Numbered from the stretch's first letter, positions 17,504-26,034 are shown. The stretch is 64,000 nucleotides of DNA from Nonomuraea zeae (GCF_005889725.1 NZ_VCKX01000005.1:49721-113720), one strand, 5' to 3'. Notes: generated by a model from the letters alone, not told the origin. Made by a program: numbers and translations.

Positions 17504-18177
17504 TGACTGTCCACCGCCATGAGTGGCCCCCCAGCTTTGCGTTGCTCGTGGAACGCGAGAATCTGCAGTTCGATTGATAGGTCGACTTTACGGACATCAA
17601 CGCTGTCGGGCACGGAAAGCACGACAGGGGCGAAGTTCAGGATGCTGGTCACGCCCACGGCAATCACGCGATCGCACACTTCCTGCGCCGCTGCCGCCGG
17701 TGTCGCCAGAACCACGATCGAGACTCCACGCCGTTTGATCACGGCTTCCAGTTCGTCGATGTGCTCAACATTCAACCCCGCTATGGTGTCGCCCACGACT
17801 TCGGGGTCGGCGTCGAGGAGCGCCGCGACCCGGAATCCTCTGGAGACGAAACCGCCGTAGTTGGCCAGCGCGCGCCCGAGGTTACCGACTCCGACGATCG
17901 CCACCGCCCAGTCTTGCGTCAGACCCAGCTCGCGGGAGATCTGGTAGACGAGGTACTCGACGTCATAGCCTACGCCGCGAGTGCCGTACGAGCCGAGGTG
18001 CGACAGATCCTTGCGCAGCTTGGCGGAGTTGACCCCGGCCGCCACCGCCAGATCTTCCGAACTGACGGTCGCGATGCCCCGCTCGGCCATCCCGTGCAGC
18101 GCCCGGAGGTACAGCGGAAGCCTGGCGACCGTCGCCTCGGGTATACCGCGGTCACGGGGCTGGGACGGGCTCTTCAC
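17500..18177 (-). CDS. rex: Redox-sensing transcriptional repressor Rex
   Basis: A 225-residue protein. The N-terminal winged helix (about 12-80) contains GVNSAKLRKDLSHLGSYGTRG, and the Rossmann domain has GVGNLG (96-101) for NAD(H) binding. Rex represses respiratory and haem genes when NAD+ is high and leaves DNA when NADH rises. In Streptomyces rex heads the same rex-hemA-hemC-hemD order and represses it, and a matching operator lies at 18253-18268, 75 bp upstream of this start codon. Confidence 0.95.
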   Translation of the reverse strand: MKSPSQPRDRGIPEATVARLPLYLRALHGMAERGIATVSSEDLAVAAGVNSAKLRKDLSHLGSYGTRGVGYDVEYLVYQISRELGLTQDWAVAIVGVGNLGRALANYGGFVSRGFRVAALLDADPEVVGDTIAGLNVEHIDELEAVIKRRGVSIVVLATPAAAAQEVCDRVIAVGVTSILNFAPVVLSVPDSVDVRKVDLSIELQILAFHEQRKAGGPLMAVDSQ

Positions 18178-18252
18178 GTGCCGGTGCTCCAGGGAACGGG
18201 CGGCTTGGGGACCGCGTGACGGGAATCGAACCGTCTTTCAGGTTAATCCCTT

Positions 18253-18268
18253 TGTGAACCGATGCACA
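18253..18268. promoter_or_regulatory. Rex operator (ROP) between rex and the glutaredoxin-like gene
   Basis: TGTGAACCGATGCACA matches the Streptomyces Rex consensus TGTGAAC-N3-TTCACA at 12 of 13 fixed positions (G for T at the second base of the right half). The dyad extends outwards by TT and AA on each side. It sits in the 115-bp divergent gap, 25 bp before the glutaredoxin-like ATG and 75 bp before rex, so it could control both directions. Confidence 0.88.
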
Positions 18269-18292
18269 AAGTCGCGGGGGTACGGTGGCCCT

Positions 18293-18529
18293 ATGCATCG
18301 CATCACCCTGCTCGGCAAGCCCGGCTGTCACTTGTGTGAGGACGCGCGCGAGGTCATCGCCAAGGTCGCGGGCGAGCTGGGCGTGCCGTGGGAGGAGGTC
18401 AGCATCGACTCCTCGGCGGAGCTCAAGGAGAAATACTGGGAGATGATCCCGGTCACGCTGATCGACGGTGTCCAGCATGATTTCTGGCGGGTCGACGAGA
18501 GCCGCCTGCGGGCCGCGCTGAGCGACTAG
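18293..18529 (+). CDS. Glutaredoxin-like protein (DUF836 type)
   Basis: A 78-residue thioredoxin-fold protein with the redox motif GKPGCHLCEDAREVI (CxxC at about 12-15) and a cis-proline segment MIPVTLIDGV. It belongs to the short glutaredoxin-like family often placed next to rex. ATG 18293 was chosen as the start because the family begins directly with the first beta strand; the longer open frame crosses rex and the Rex operator. Disulfide or mixed-thiol reduction is likely; the partner is unknown. Confidence 0.85.
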   Translation: MHRITLLGKPGCHLCEDAREVIAKVAGELGVPWEEVSIDSSAELKEKYWEMIPVTLIDGVQHDFWRVDESRLRAALSD

Positions 18530-18542
18530 AGCGCCCGGGGGA

Positions 18543-20027
18543 TCAGAACATCGCGGTGGGGAGCGGCACCACCTTCGCGGCGTTGACGGTGAGCTCGATC
18601 ACGTTGGTCGCGAGCACCATCGTCTGCCGCTCGTTGACGAACCGCTCGACGTGCGGCTGGCGCTGGTGGTCGCGGTAGGCCACCTCGTCGCGGTAGAGCT
18701 CGTAGACGATGCGCTGCAGGGGCGCCGACTTGACGGCGTGGCAGGCGTACACGAGCGTGTCGGGCTCGCCCCTGCGCACGGCCTCGACGGTCGCCTCGGC
18801 CAGCCGGTCGAACGCGTCGCCCGCGCCGTCCATGATCGTGAAGACGGTCAGCATGCCGTAGACGGTCGGGGAGATCTTGCTGGAGCCGGGCTGCTGCTGC
18901 GCGGGGGTGAACAGCTCGGCGCCCGGATAGACGGCCCCGGTCGCCGGCATGGCGTAGTCGGCCCGCGGCGGCTCGGGCCGCTGGAAGTCGGGTCGCTGGG
19001 GCGGGGCGCCGTTCATGATGTAGCCGGTCGCCGGGCCGGTGTCAGGCGGCGGCGCCATCCGGGCGGCGTAGTCGATCTCCTGGTCGCCCGCGCGGTATTC
19101 GGCCACCAGATCGCCCAGCCCCGGCGTCCTGCGCGGCGCGCCCGGCGTGAGGTCGGCTGCCGGGAGAGGCTCGGGCATGCCCCGGTGGGCGGGAATGGGC
19201 TGGGGACCGGACGGCGGGGCGGACTGGGGCTTCTCGTCGCGGTACATGGGGCGCTCCTCGCGATGCTGCGCCCGCTCGTCGCGGCGCTGAGAGCGCTCGT
19301 CCCGGCGGGACGGCCGCTCCCCATGGTCGGAGTCGAAGTCGTCCTCGTCATCGTCCTCGTACGGCGCCAGCGGCCGCAGGACGGTATACCAGATCGCCGC
19401 TCCCGCCACGGCGAGCAGCGCGGTGGTGAACAGCGGCGGCACCGCGAACCGCATCGCGCCCACGAGCGCGAGCCCCGACGGGACGACCACCACGGCGGCG
19501 TGCAGGTTGTCGGTGTCGTATTCGTCGCCGTTACGCCACTTGAGCGCGGCCACCACCAGCATGGCGAGCATGATCAGGGCAGCCGCGGCGTGCACGCCGA
19601 TCAGCAGGTACGACGGGAAGATCTGCCAGTAGGCCGATCCCGCGGGCAGCGCCTTGCCCATCTCGTTCGACTTGGGCGGGTCGAAGATCATGATGGTGCC
19701 GGCCACGATGGTCAGCGCGATGCCGAACAGCCACGCCAGGAACCTCGGCGGCGCCTTCTCGGCCAGCAGCTGGACCAGGCCGACGGCCAGCCACAGCGGC
19801 GCCAGCATCGCCCCCGTCACCTGATAGGCCTTGAACGTGACGACCCCGAACCCCATGAGGTAGCCGATGCCGATCACGCCCAGCGACAGGCAGAGCGCCA
19901 CGGCTGCAACGATCCAGGCGACCAACCAGCCCTCAGGCTCCTCGCGAAGTCGTCTGATCAGGGCACCTGCCGCGAGAGCGGCCAGGAGCGCACCGGCAAG
20001 GGCTATGACAGCAACGAGGATCTCCAT
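18543..20027 (-). CDS. Seven-helix membrane protein fused to an ABM-type C-terminal domain
   Basis: A 494-residue protein. Residues 1-230 have about seven hydrophobic helices. Residues about 235-400 are a disordered linker rich in Asp/Arg and then Pro (DDDEDDFDSDHGERPSRRDER, Pro-rich to about 390). The last ~95 residues form a ferredoxin-like fold resembling antibiotic-biosynthesis-monooxygenase/stress-response ABM domains (VFTIMDGAGDAFDRLAEATVE, YRDEVAYRDHQRQPHVERFV). ABM domains can be enzymes or haem-binding. The combination is unusual; function unknown. It ends 14 bp from the convergent glutaredoxin-like gene. Confidence 0.75.
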   Translation of the reverse strand: MEILVAVIALAGALLAALAAGALIRRLREEPEGWLVAWIVAAVALCLSLGVIGIGYLMGFGVVTFKAYQVTGAMLAPLWLAVGLVQLLAEKAPPRFLAWLFGIALTIVAGTIMIFDPPKSNEMGKALPAGSAYWQIFPSYLLIGVHAAAALIMLAMLVVAALKWRNGDEYDTDNLHAAVVVVPSGLALVGAMRFAVPPLFTTALLAVAGAAIWYTVLRPLAPYEDDDEDDFDSDHGERPSRRDERSQRRDERAQHREERPMYRDEKPQSAPPSGPQPIPAHRGMPEPLPAADLTPGAPRRTPGLGDLVAEYRAGDQEIDYAARMAPPPDTGPATGYIMNGAPPQRPDFQRPEPPRADYAMPATGAVYPGAELFTPAQQQPGSSKISPTVYGMLTVFTIMDGAGDAFDRLAEATVEAVRRGEPDTLVYACHAVKSAPLQRIVYELYRDEVAYRDHQRQPHVERFVNERQTMVLATNVIELTVNAAKVVPLPTAMF

Positions 20028-20253
20028 GGTGACTCCAATGCTGCCGGACGATGCCTCTCGGCCGGTAGCCGAAGAGGAGAACGAGTCGATCCTCGGTGGC
20101 GCGTCCAGCGGTGCACCGCAGGTGGCGGGGTGTGCGCCTATACGGTATCCGCCGATTACGCCTAGTCATGCCTTCAAGCTGTGGATTGTGGAATTTCCGG
20201 TTGATTTCTAGAGTGTTCGAGCACGCCGCACCCCTTACCCCTAGGGATACCGG

Positions 20254-20904
20254 ATGCCTGACTCGTCACCGTTCGCCGGGCTGCTTGCTCCAGCGGTCGC
20301 TGGACCTGCCCGGAAGGGCGAGCTTGCCGTGCTCGAAGACGTGCCCGACGACGTCCGTGACGACGTCCGCACGCTGGTGCTGCATGCCAAGAACGGGTGC
20401 TCGGAATCCTTTGGCACGCTCTATGACCGATACGTGGACCTGGTCTACCGCTATATCTATTTCCGGGTGGGCTCCCATCAGCTCGCCGAGGACCTCACCA
20501 GCGAGACCTTCCTGCGGGCGCTGCGCAGGATCGCCGACTTCACCTGGCAGGGCCGGGATTTCGGCGCTTGGCTCGTGACGATCGCGCGAAATCTGGTGAC
20601 CGACCACTTCAAGTCGGGGCGCTACCGGCTGGAGATCCCGACCGGCGAGGTGATCGACGTCCCGCTCGACGGCTCCCACATTCCGGAGAACGCCGTGGTC
20701 ACGGCCATCATCAACGACCGTGTCCTACGTGCCGTACGAGATCTCAATCCCGAACAACAGGAATGTGTCGTCCTGCGTTTCCTGCACGGCCTCTCGCTCG
20801 CGGAAACCGCGCTGATCATGGGGAAGAAGAGTGGAGCGATCAAAGCGCTGCAGTTCCGGGCCGTTCGCGCGCTGGCCAGGGCGCTCAAGCACGACCTGGC
20901 GTAA
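20254..20904 (+). CDS. bldN: ECF sigma factor, BldN-like
   Basis: A 216-residue sigma factor. Region 2 (about 50-115) reads LYDRYVDLVYRYIYFRVGS, then LTSETFLRALRRIADFTWQGRDFGAWLVTIARNLV, closely matching BldN. Region 4 (about 155-210) has LNPEQQECVVLRFLHGLSLAETALIMGKKSGAIKALQFRAVR. About 45 residues precede region 2, comparable to but shorter than the pro-sequence/extension of Streptomyces BldN. The next gene is an RsbN-like membrane protein, as in Streptomyces, where BldN directs chaplin and rodlin genes. Confidence 0.9.
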   Translation: MPDSSPFAGLLAPAVAGPARKGELAVLEDVPDDVRDDVRTLVLHAKNGCSESFGTLYDRYVDLVYRYIYFRVGSHQLAEDLTSETFLRALRRIADFTWQGRDFGAWLVTIARNLVTDHFKSGRYRLEIPTGEVIDVPLDGSHIPENAVVTAIINDRVLRAVRDLNPEQQECVVLRFLHGLSLAETALIMGKKSGAIKALQFRAVRALARALKHDLA

Positions 20905-20963
20905 CCTCCCCCATCCGCCCCTCGTTAGGCAGGTGTCACGGAAGGAACAGTCCGGGAGCAGGC

Positions 20964-21611
20964 ATGGGTAGCGCGCGCAAGGAGCGGGAGCTCGTGCTCG
21001 AACATCTCGCCGAGCTGCGCCGCCTGCCGCTCGGCGGCGGCCCCGAGCCCGCCTTCCGCGAGCGGCTGCGCGCCGAGCTCCTCACCGCCACCCTCACCGA
21101 GGAGGCGGTGGAGCCGGCCCCTGCGCCCGCGCCCAGCCGGCACCGCCGCAGTCCGCGCAGGCGGCCGCTGCTGTCGCAGCTGGCCACGTTCGGGCTGGCG
21201 GCGGGAATGATGGTCTCGGCCTTCGCCACCTACCAGTCGGTGCCCGGCGACTCGCTCTACCCGCTCAAGCGCGCCGCGGAGAGCACGCTGGTCCGGCTCA
21301 GCCCCGGCGACGCCGAACGCGGTGAGCGCGAGCTGGGCTCGGCCAAGACCCGCGCGAAGGAGGTCGCCAGCCTGCTGGGCTCCTCCGAGGACGGCCCGCT
21401 GGTCAGCAAGACGCTGAAGGACATGGAGGAGTCCACCCGCGCCGGCATCAGCCGGCTGGAGCGGGCCGAGCCGCGCTCGCCGAAGATCAAGAAATTCGCG
21501 CGGGACCAGAAGGAGGCCGTGGAGCCCATGCTCCAGGAGCTCAACGACGATCAACTGGCTCAGGCCGAGGGCTACCTCGACTACATCGAAGGTCTGGTCG
21601 CACCGAAGTAG
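20964..21611 (+). CDS. rsbN: RsbN-like anti-sigma factor (DUF5667 type)
   Basis: A 215-residue single-pass membrane protein. The cytoplasmic N-terminus (about 1-70) contains the sigma-binding helix region (ELVLEHLAELRRLPLGGGPEPAFRERLRAEL). One membrane helix follows (about 80-98), then an extracytoplasmic helical domain starting with the DUF5667 signature PGDSLYPLKRAAEST. It follows the bldN-like gene by 59 bp. By analogy with Streptomyces RsbN it should hold the sigma factor at the membrane. Confidence 0.88.
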   Translation: MGSARKERELVLEHLAELRRLPLGGGPEPAFRERLRAELLTATLTEEAVEPAPAPAPSRHRRSPRRRPLLSQLATFGLAAGMMVSAFATYQSVPGDSLYPLKRAAESTLVRLSPGDAERGERELGSAKTRAKEVASLLGSSEDGPLVSKTLKDMEESTRAGISRLERAEPRSPKIKKFARDQKEAVEPMLQELNDDQLAQAEGYLDYIEGLVAPK

Positions 21612-21629
21612 GTAAGTAAGCTGAACCCC

Positions 21630-22514
21630 ATGTGGCGGCTAATGCGACGACGACAGGAAACGGAGCCCGAGATCGCCGGCGAGGCCGCGGCGCAGGCGGC
21701 GGTCACCATCGCTCCTGTCACGCCGGCCGAGCCGGACCCGCAGGCCGCGGCGTTCTTCGACGTCGACAACACGATGATGCGCGGCGCCTCGATCTACCAC
21801 TTCGCCAGAGGGCTGGCCACCCGCGGGATGTTCACGACGTCCGACCTGTTCAAGTTCGCCGTCGGGCAGGCGGTGTTCCGGCTGCGCGGCAACGAGAACC
21901 CCGAGCACATCGCGGTGGCCAGGGAGACCGCGCTGGCGTTCGTCGCGGGAGCCAAGGTCGACGACGTCGTGCGCCTCGGCGAGGAGATCTACGACGAGGT
22001 CATGGCCGACCGCATCTGGAGCGGCACCAGGGCCCTGGCGCAGAGTCACCTCGACTCCGGCCAGCGGGTCTGGCTGATCACCGCCACGCCCGTCGAGCTG
22101 GCCAAGGTCATCGCGCAGCGGCTCGGCCTGACCGGCGCGCTCGGCACGGTCGCCGAGACCAGCAACGGCGTCTACACCGGCCGGCTGGTCGGTGACCTGC
22201 TCCACGGCCCCGCCAAGGCGGAGGCGGTGCGGGCGCTGGCCCGCAGGGAGGGGCTCGACCTGACCAGGTGCACGGCCTACAGCGACTCGGCCAACGACCT
22301 GCCGATGCTGTCGCTGGTCGGGCACGCGGTGGCCATCAACCCCGACAGCGAGCTGCGCGAGCACGCCAGGAAGCACGACTGGCCGGTCAAGGACTTCCGC
22401 ACCGGGCGCAAGGCCACGCTGACCGCCCTGCCGATCGCGGCGGGCGTGGGGGCCGTGGCTGGCGGCGTGGCGGCGGGCATCGCGCTGCGCAAGCACTACC
22501 GCCGCCACTCCTGA
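21630..22514 (+). CDS. HAD-IB family hydrolase (SerB-like phosphatase)
   Basis: A 294-residue protein. HAD motif I is [11 protein letters not shown] (nucleophile Asp about 47), motif II is LITATP, and motif III is [11 protein letters not shown] with a Lys-containing segment before it. A C-terminal hydrophobic Gly/Ala stretch (about 262-284) followed by RKHYRRHS may be a membrane anchor. Actinobacterial homologues follow bldN/rsbN in the same order. It would dephosphorylate a small phosphomonoester; the substrate is not evident. Confidence 0.85.
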   Translation: MWRLMRRRQETEPEIAGEAAAQAAVTIAPVTPAEPDPQAAAFFDVDNTMMRGASIYHFARGLATRGMFTTSDLFKFAVGQAVFRLRGNENPEHIAVARETALAFVAGAKVDDVVRLGEEIYDEVMADRIWSGTRALAQSHLDSGQRVWLITATPVELAKVIAQRLGLTGALGTVAETSNGVYTGRLVGDLLHGPAKAEAVRALARREGLDLTRCTAYSDSANDLPMLSLVGHAVAINPDSELREHARKHDWPVKDFRTGRKATLTALPIAAGVGAVAGGVAAGIALRKHYRRHS

Positions 22515-22520
22515 CCCCGC

Positions 22521-22538
22521 GGGCGCGGCCCCGCGCCC
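22521..22538. terminator. GC-rich hairpin after the HAD hydrolase gene
   Basis: Arms GGGCGCGG and CCGCGCCC pair over a minimal loop 7 nt after the HAD stop codon. There is no U-tract, as is usual in actinomycetes. It lies between convergent genes, so it may serve the + strand gene. Confidence 0.5.
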
Positions 22539-22560
22539 GAGTAAGCCCCGGGCGCGGGCG

Positions 22561-22608
22561 GTGAAGCTTGCGGGCGGTGAAGCTTGCGGGCGGTGAAGCT
22601 TGCGGGCG
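22561..22608. repeat. Three tandem copies of a 16-bp unit
   Basis: GTGAAGCTTGCGGGCG occurs three times with no mismatch (22561-22576, 22577-22592, 22593-22608). The array is flanked by GGCGCGGGC (22551-22559) and its complement GCCCGCGCC (22622-22630), so it could sit in the loop of a larger hairpin. It lies between two convergent genes and ends at the LCP stop codon. Confidence 0.85.
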
Positions 22609-22629
22609 CGGCCGGTGAAGGGCCCGCGC

Positions 22630-23655
22630 CTATTTCAGCGAGTCGAACAACCGGCTCGCCGCCGGCTCCTTCCACACGAGCCTGTTGGGGTCCGATGGCG
22701 ACGGCCCGTTCGGCACCGACACGAAGCTGATCTTGGTCTCCGACAGCCCCGTGGCCAGCTCGTACATCGACTCCAGGGTCAGATCCGTCTTCACCGACTT
22801 GCGCATCTCGCCGAGGAAGGACTCCAGCCTGCCCGGGTCGGCGATCGTCTTCCGCGCCTTCTTCAGCATCGCCAGCACGAGCTTCTGCTGCCGTTTGATC
22901 CGCTCGAGGTCGCTGCCGTCGCCGACGTGGCGCAGGCGGGCGTACCCGAGCGCGGCCTCACCGTTGAGCGTGCTCTTGCCCGCGGGCAGCTTCAGCTTCG
23001 CCGCCTTGTCGTCCACGGCCGCCGGCAGCGTGACCTCCACGCCCCCGAGCGCGTCGACCATGCCCTTGAACCCGCTGAAGTCCACTTCGACCGTGTGATG
23101 GATGCGCAGCCCCGTCAGCGTCTCCAGCGCGGTCTGCAGGCAGGCGGCGCCACCGTCGTGGTAGGTCGAGTTGATCATGTTCGTCTGGCCCGGGGTGGCG
23201 GAGCAGGCCGGCATCTTCACCATCGAGTCGCGCGGAACGCTGACCGCGGTGGCCTTCCTCCGGTCGGCGGGCACGTGCACGATCATGATCGTGTCTGACC
23301 GCCCGCCCACGCCGGTCCGCGCCTCGTAGGCCCCGTACTTGGCGTTCCCCTCGCCCTGGCGGGTGTCCGAGCCGATCACCAGCACGTTCCTGGTGCCGCT
23401 CATGTCCACGGCCTGGCTCCCGGCGGACGGGGCCGCCTGGTGGCCGTTGCTGATCAGCACGGTGGGCACGGCGACGGCGGCGGCCGTGGCGGCGGCGACG
23501 AGCCCCGCCGTCCACCAGCCCGTCCACCGGCTCCGCAGCCGGTGGGGCGGGCGCCCGTGCAGCATGCGGTCCCGCTGCCGGACGAGCGTCGCGGGCGGCT
23601 CGTGCTCCAGCTCCGCTCCGAGGTCTCGGAGCAGCTTCAGATCGTCCATCGTCAC
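22630..23655 (-). CDS. LCP-family (LytR-CpsA-Psr) protein with anti-sigma-like N-terminus
   Basis: A 341-residue protein. Residues about 3-32 (MDDLKLLRDLGAELEHEPPATL) resemble the cytoplasmic start of CU044_5270-type anti-sigma-like proteins. One membrane helix follows (about 46-70), then a full LCP domain (about 88-300) with the conserved Asp/Arg set: VLVIGSDTR, GGRSDTIMIVHVP, SVPRDSMV and YARLRHVGDGSDLERIKRQQ. LCP enzymes attach glycopolymers to peptidoglycan. It starts at GTG 23655 overlapping the sigma-factor stop (GTGA), or at ATG 23649. Confidence 0.88.
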   Translation of the reverse strand: MTMDDLKLLRDLGAELEHEPPATLVRQRDRMLHGRPPHRLRSRWTGWWTAGLVAAATAAAVAVPTVLISNGHQAAPSAGSQAVDMSGTRNVLVIGSDTRQGEGNAKYGAYEARTGVGGRSDTIMIVHVPADRRKATAVSVPRDSMVKMPACSATPGQTNMINSTYHDGGAACLQTALETLTGLRIHHTVEVDFSGFKGMVDALGGVEVTLPAAVDDKAAKLKLPAGKSTLNGEAALGYARLRHVGDGSDLERIKRQQKLVLAMLKKARKTIADPGRLESFLGEMRKSVKTDLTLESMYELATGLSETKISFVSVPNGPSPSDPNRLVWKEPAASRLFDSLK

Positions 23656-24230
23656 TCCTCCTCCATGGGATTGGTGCCGCCGAACGCGGCCCGGATCTTC
23701 CGCCTGCCCCTGTTGAGGCGGGAGCGCACGGTTCCGATCGGAATGCCGAGCGCGCGCCCGACCTCCTCGTACGTCAGATCGCCCCAGGCGATCAGCAGCA
23801 GCACGTCACGGTCCTTGGCGGGCAGCGCCGCGAGCGCGCCGGCCAGCTCGGCGCGGACGGCCTGGGCGCTCACCCCCGCCGCCACCCGGTCGGCCGGGGA
23901 CTCCACGTCGGAGTCCACAGGGGCGCGCAGCAGGGCCCGGTAGCGGGCCGCCTCCCTGCGGTGGTGCCTGGAGACGAGCTTGGTGAGGATGCCGAAGAGC
24001 CACGGCCTGGCGTCCGGGTAGGACAGGTCGTAGCTCCTCCTGCGGGAGAAGGCGACCAGGAACGTCTCGCCGACGAGGTCTTCGGCGGGCTCGGGGCCCA
24101 GCCGTTTGGAGACGTACCTGTAGAGCATGGCGGAGTAGCGGTCGAACAGCTCGGCGAACGCCTCGGGCTCTGTCCACGAGGCGCTCACCAGCTCCGAGTC
24201 CGCACCCCTGGTGGCGGGTTGAGTGATCAT
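23652..24230 (-). CDS. ECF-type RNA polymerase sigma factor
   Basis: A 192-residue sigma factor. Region 2 (about 22-90) reads EAFAELFDRYSAMLYRYVSKRLG, then DLVGETFLVAFSRRRSYD and PWLFGILTKLVSRHHRRE. Region 4 (about 130-185) reads LPAKDRDVLLLIAWGDLTYEEVGRALGIPIGTVRSRLNRGRRKI. It is coupled by a 4-nt overlap to the LCP gene with an anti-sigma-like N-terminus, the usual sigma/anti-sigma layout. The signal would then be linked to the cell envelope, which is inference. Confidence 0.9.
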   Translation of the reverse strand: MITQPATRGADSELVSASWTEPEAFAELFDRYSAMLYRYVSKRLGPEPAEDLVGETFLVAFSRRRSYDLSYPDARPWLFGILTKLVSRHHRREAARYRALLRAPVDSDVESPADRVAAGVSAQAVRAELAGALAALPAKDRDVLLLIAWGDLTYEEVGRALGIPIGTVRSRLNRGRRKIRAAFGGTNPMEEE

Positions 24231-24300
24231 CTCCGCCCTTCTGTGGGAGATCGGTCACGGATGTCTCTCCACAACCCGCCGAAGGGGTTCACGGCAGGGG

Positions 24301-25095
24301 CTACAGCTCCTTGAGGAAACCGCCGTCGATGACGAAGTCCGCGCCGGTCGTGCTGCCCGAGCGCGGGGAGGCCAGCAGCGCCACCGCGTCGGCGATCTCC
24401 TGGGGGCGTACGAGGCGGCCGGTCACCAGATTCATCATGCCAGGGGCGACCTGGTCGATGACGTCCTGCTTCGCCGCTCCCGCCATCCCGCCGATGACGT
24501 CGGCCGCGCCGCCGTCCTTGGTCCACCAGTCGGTGAGCACGGGGCCGGGCGAGATCGTGTTCACGCGTACGCCCTGCGCGCCGAACTCCTCGGAGACGGC
24601 CTTGCCGACGTGGTTCAGGGCCGACTTGGCGGCGCCGTAGTCGACGTTCATCGCGGCCGGCTGCCTGGCGGAGGTGGAGGAGACGTTGACGATCGAGCCG
24701 CCGCCCCGCTCGACCATGACGGGCACGGCCGCGCGGATCATGCGGACGACCGCGAACAGGTTGAACTCGAACATCGCCTGCCAGTCCCCGTCGTCCGGCG
24801 TCATGAAGCCGAACCGCGGCAGCGTCACCCCGGGCGGCGGGCCGCCGGCGTTGTTCACCAGCACGTCCACCCCGCCGAACTCCTCCACGGCCCGCGCCAC
24901 GACGCGCGCGGGCGCCTGCGGGTCCATCAGGTCGGCGGGTACGTGCACGGCCTTGCCCGGCAGCTCGCCCGTAGGCGTACGGGAGACCGCCACGACGTGG
25001 GCGCCCTCCTCGGCCAAGGTCTGGGCGACGGCCAGCCCGATGCCCTTGGACGCGCCGGTGACGATGGCCACACGGCCGGAAAGCTGCAGATCCAT
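24301..25095 (-). CDS. SDR-family NAD(P)-dependent oxidoreductase
   Basis: A 264-residue classical short-chain dehydrogenase. The cofactor motif is VTGASKGIGLAVA (about 11-23), then NNAGG. The catalytic set is SIVNVSSTSARQ with YGAAKSALNHVGKA (Tyr-x3-Lys), and the end is the usual GADFVIDGGFLKEL. ATG 25095 has a GAAGGGA box upstream and fits the family start. Substrate unknown. It lies 70 bp upstream of the sigma-factor gene in the same direction. Confidence 0.88.
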   Translation of the reverse strand: MDLQLSGRVAIVTGASKGIGLAVAQTLAEEGAHVVAVSRTPTGELPGKAVHVPADLMDPQAPARVVARAVEEFGGVDVLVNNAGGPPPGVTLPRFGFMTPDDGDWQAMFEFNLFAVVRMIRAAVPVMVERGGGSIVNVSSTSARQPAAMNVDYGAAKSALNHVGKAVSEEFGAQGVRVNTISPGPVLTDWWTKDGGAADVIGGMAGAAKQDVIDQVAPGMMNLVTGRLVRPQEIADAVALLASPRSGSTTGADFVIDGGFLKEL

Positions 25096-25164
25096 GGGGT
25101 TCCCTTCGGTGTTCACAGGTGGGTCGCCTGGAGAACACCGAGCCGGCCGCGCCGGTTGCACGAG

Positions 25165-26034
25165 TCAGAGGAAGGGCGGGAAGGCGTGCCCTCTGCGCAG
25201 CCGCAGCTCGTTGAGCAGCTGCTGGATGACCTCGCGTACGTGGTCGGTGAGGTTGAAGACCAGCATCGGGTCGTCGGCGGCCGACGGGTCGTATTCGTCG
25301 GTCCTGATGGGCTCGCCGAACTCGATCATCCACTTGGACGGCAGCGGCACCAGCCCGAGCGGGCCGAGCAGCGGGAAGAACGGGGTGATCGGCAGATAGG
25401 GCAGCCCCAGCAGCCTGGCCAGGAACTTCAGATCCCCGATCTTGGGATAGATCTCCTCCGCGCCCACGATCGCGGTCGGCACGATCGGCACCCCGGCGCG
25501 GATGGCCGAGGCCACGAAGCCACCGCGGCCGAAGCGCTGCAGCTTGTAGCGCTCGGAGAAGGGCTTGCCGACGCCCTTGAACCCCTCGGGGAACACCCCG
25601 ACGAGCTCGCCCTTGCGCAGCAGCCGGTCGGCGTCCTCGCGGCAGGCCAGCGTGTGGCCCGTCTTGCGCGACAGGTGGCTGAGCAGCGGAAGCTGGTAGA
25701 CCAGGTCGGCGCCGAGCAGCCGCAGCGGGCGTCCGGCCTCGTCGTGCAGCGCCACCTGCATCATCAGGGCGTCGACCGGCAGCGTGCCCGAGTGGTTGGC
25801 GACGACCAGCGCGCCGCCCTCCTCCGGGATGTTCTTCAGCTCCAGGGTCTCGACCCTGAACCACCGGTGGTAGATCGGCCTGATCAGCTCCAGGAGCACC
25901 TTGTCGGTCAGCTCGGCGTCGTAGCCGAACTCGTCGACCTCGTAGTCGCCGGTGATCCGCCTGCGGACGAACGCCAGCAGCTTGGCCATCGGATCGGGCT
26001 CGGGGAACGACGGCGCCGCGCTGATGGGAATCAC
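25165..26034 (-). CDS. Lysophospholipid acyltransferase family protein
   Basis: A 289-residue PlsC-type acyltransferase. The catalytic HX4D motif is VVANHSGTLPVDALMM; substrate-binding motifs are GELVGVFPEGFKG and VPIVPTAIVGAEE. GTG 26034 was chosen because GAGGAG lies 9 nt upstream; an in-frame TTG 26064 overlapping the previous stop is an alternative. It follows the epimerase gene by 26 bp, so the two probably form an operon. It probably acylates lysophosphatidate or a related lipid at the membrane. Confidence 0.85.
   Translation of the reverse strand: MIPISAAPSFPEPDPMAKLLAFVRRRITGDYEVDEFGYDAELTDKVLLELIRPIYHRWFRVETLELKNIPEEGGALVVANHSGTLPVDALMMQVALHDEAGRPLRLLGADLVYQLPLLSHLSRKTGHTLACREDADRLLRKGELVGVFPEGFKGVGKPFSERYKLQRFGRGGFVASAIRAGVPIVPTAIVGAEEIYPKIGDLKFLARLLGLPYLPITPFFPLLGPLGLVPLPSKWMIEFGEPIRTDEYDPSAADDPMLVFNLTDHVREVIQQLLNELRLRRGHAFPPFL

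Noticed and set aside
22561..22608. Triplet 16-bp repeat considered as a CRISPR remnant
   Set aside because: Units are directly adjacent with no spacers, and no cas genes are present.
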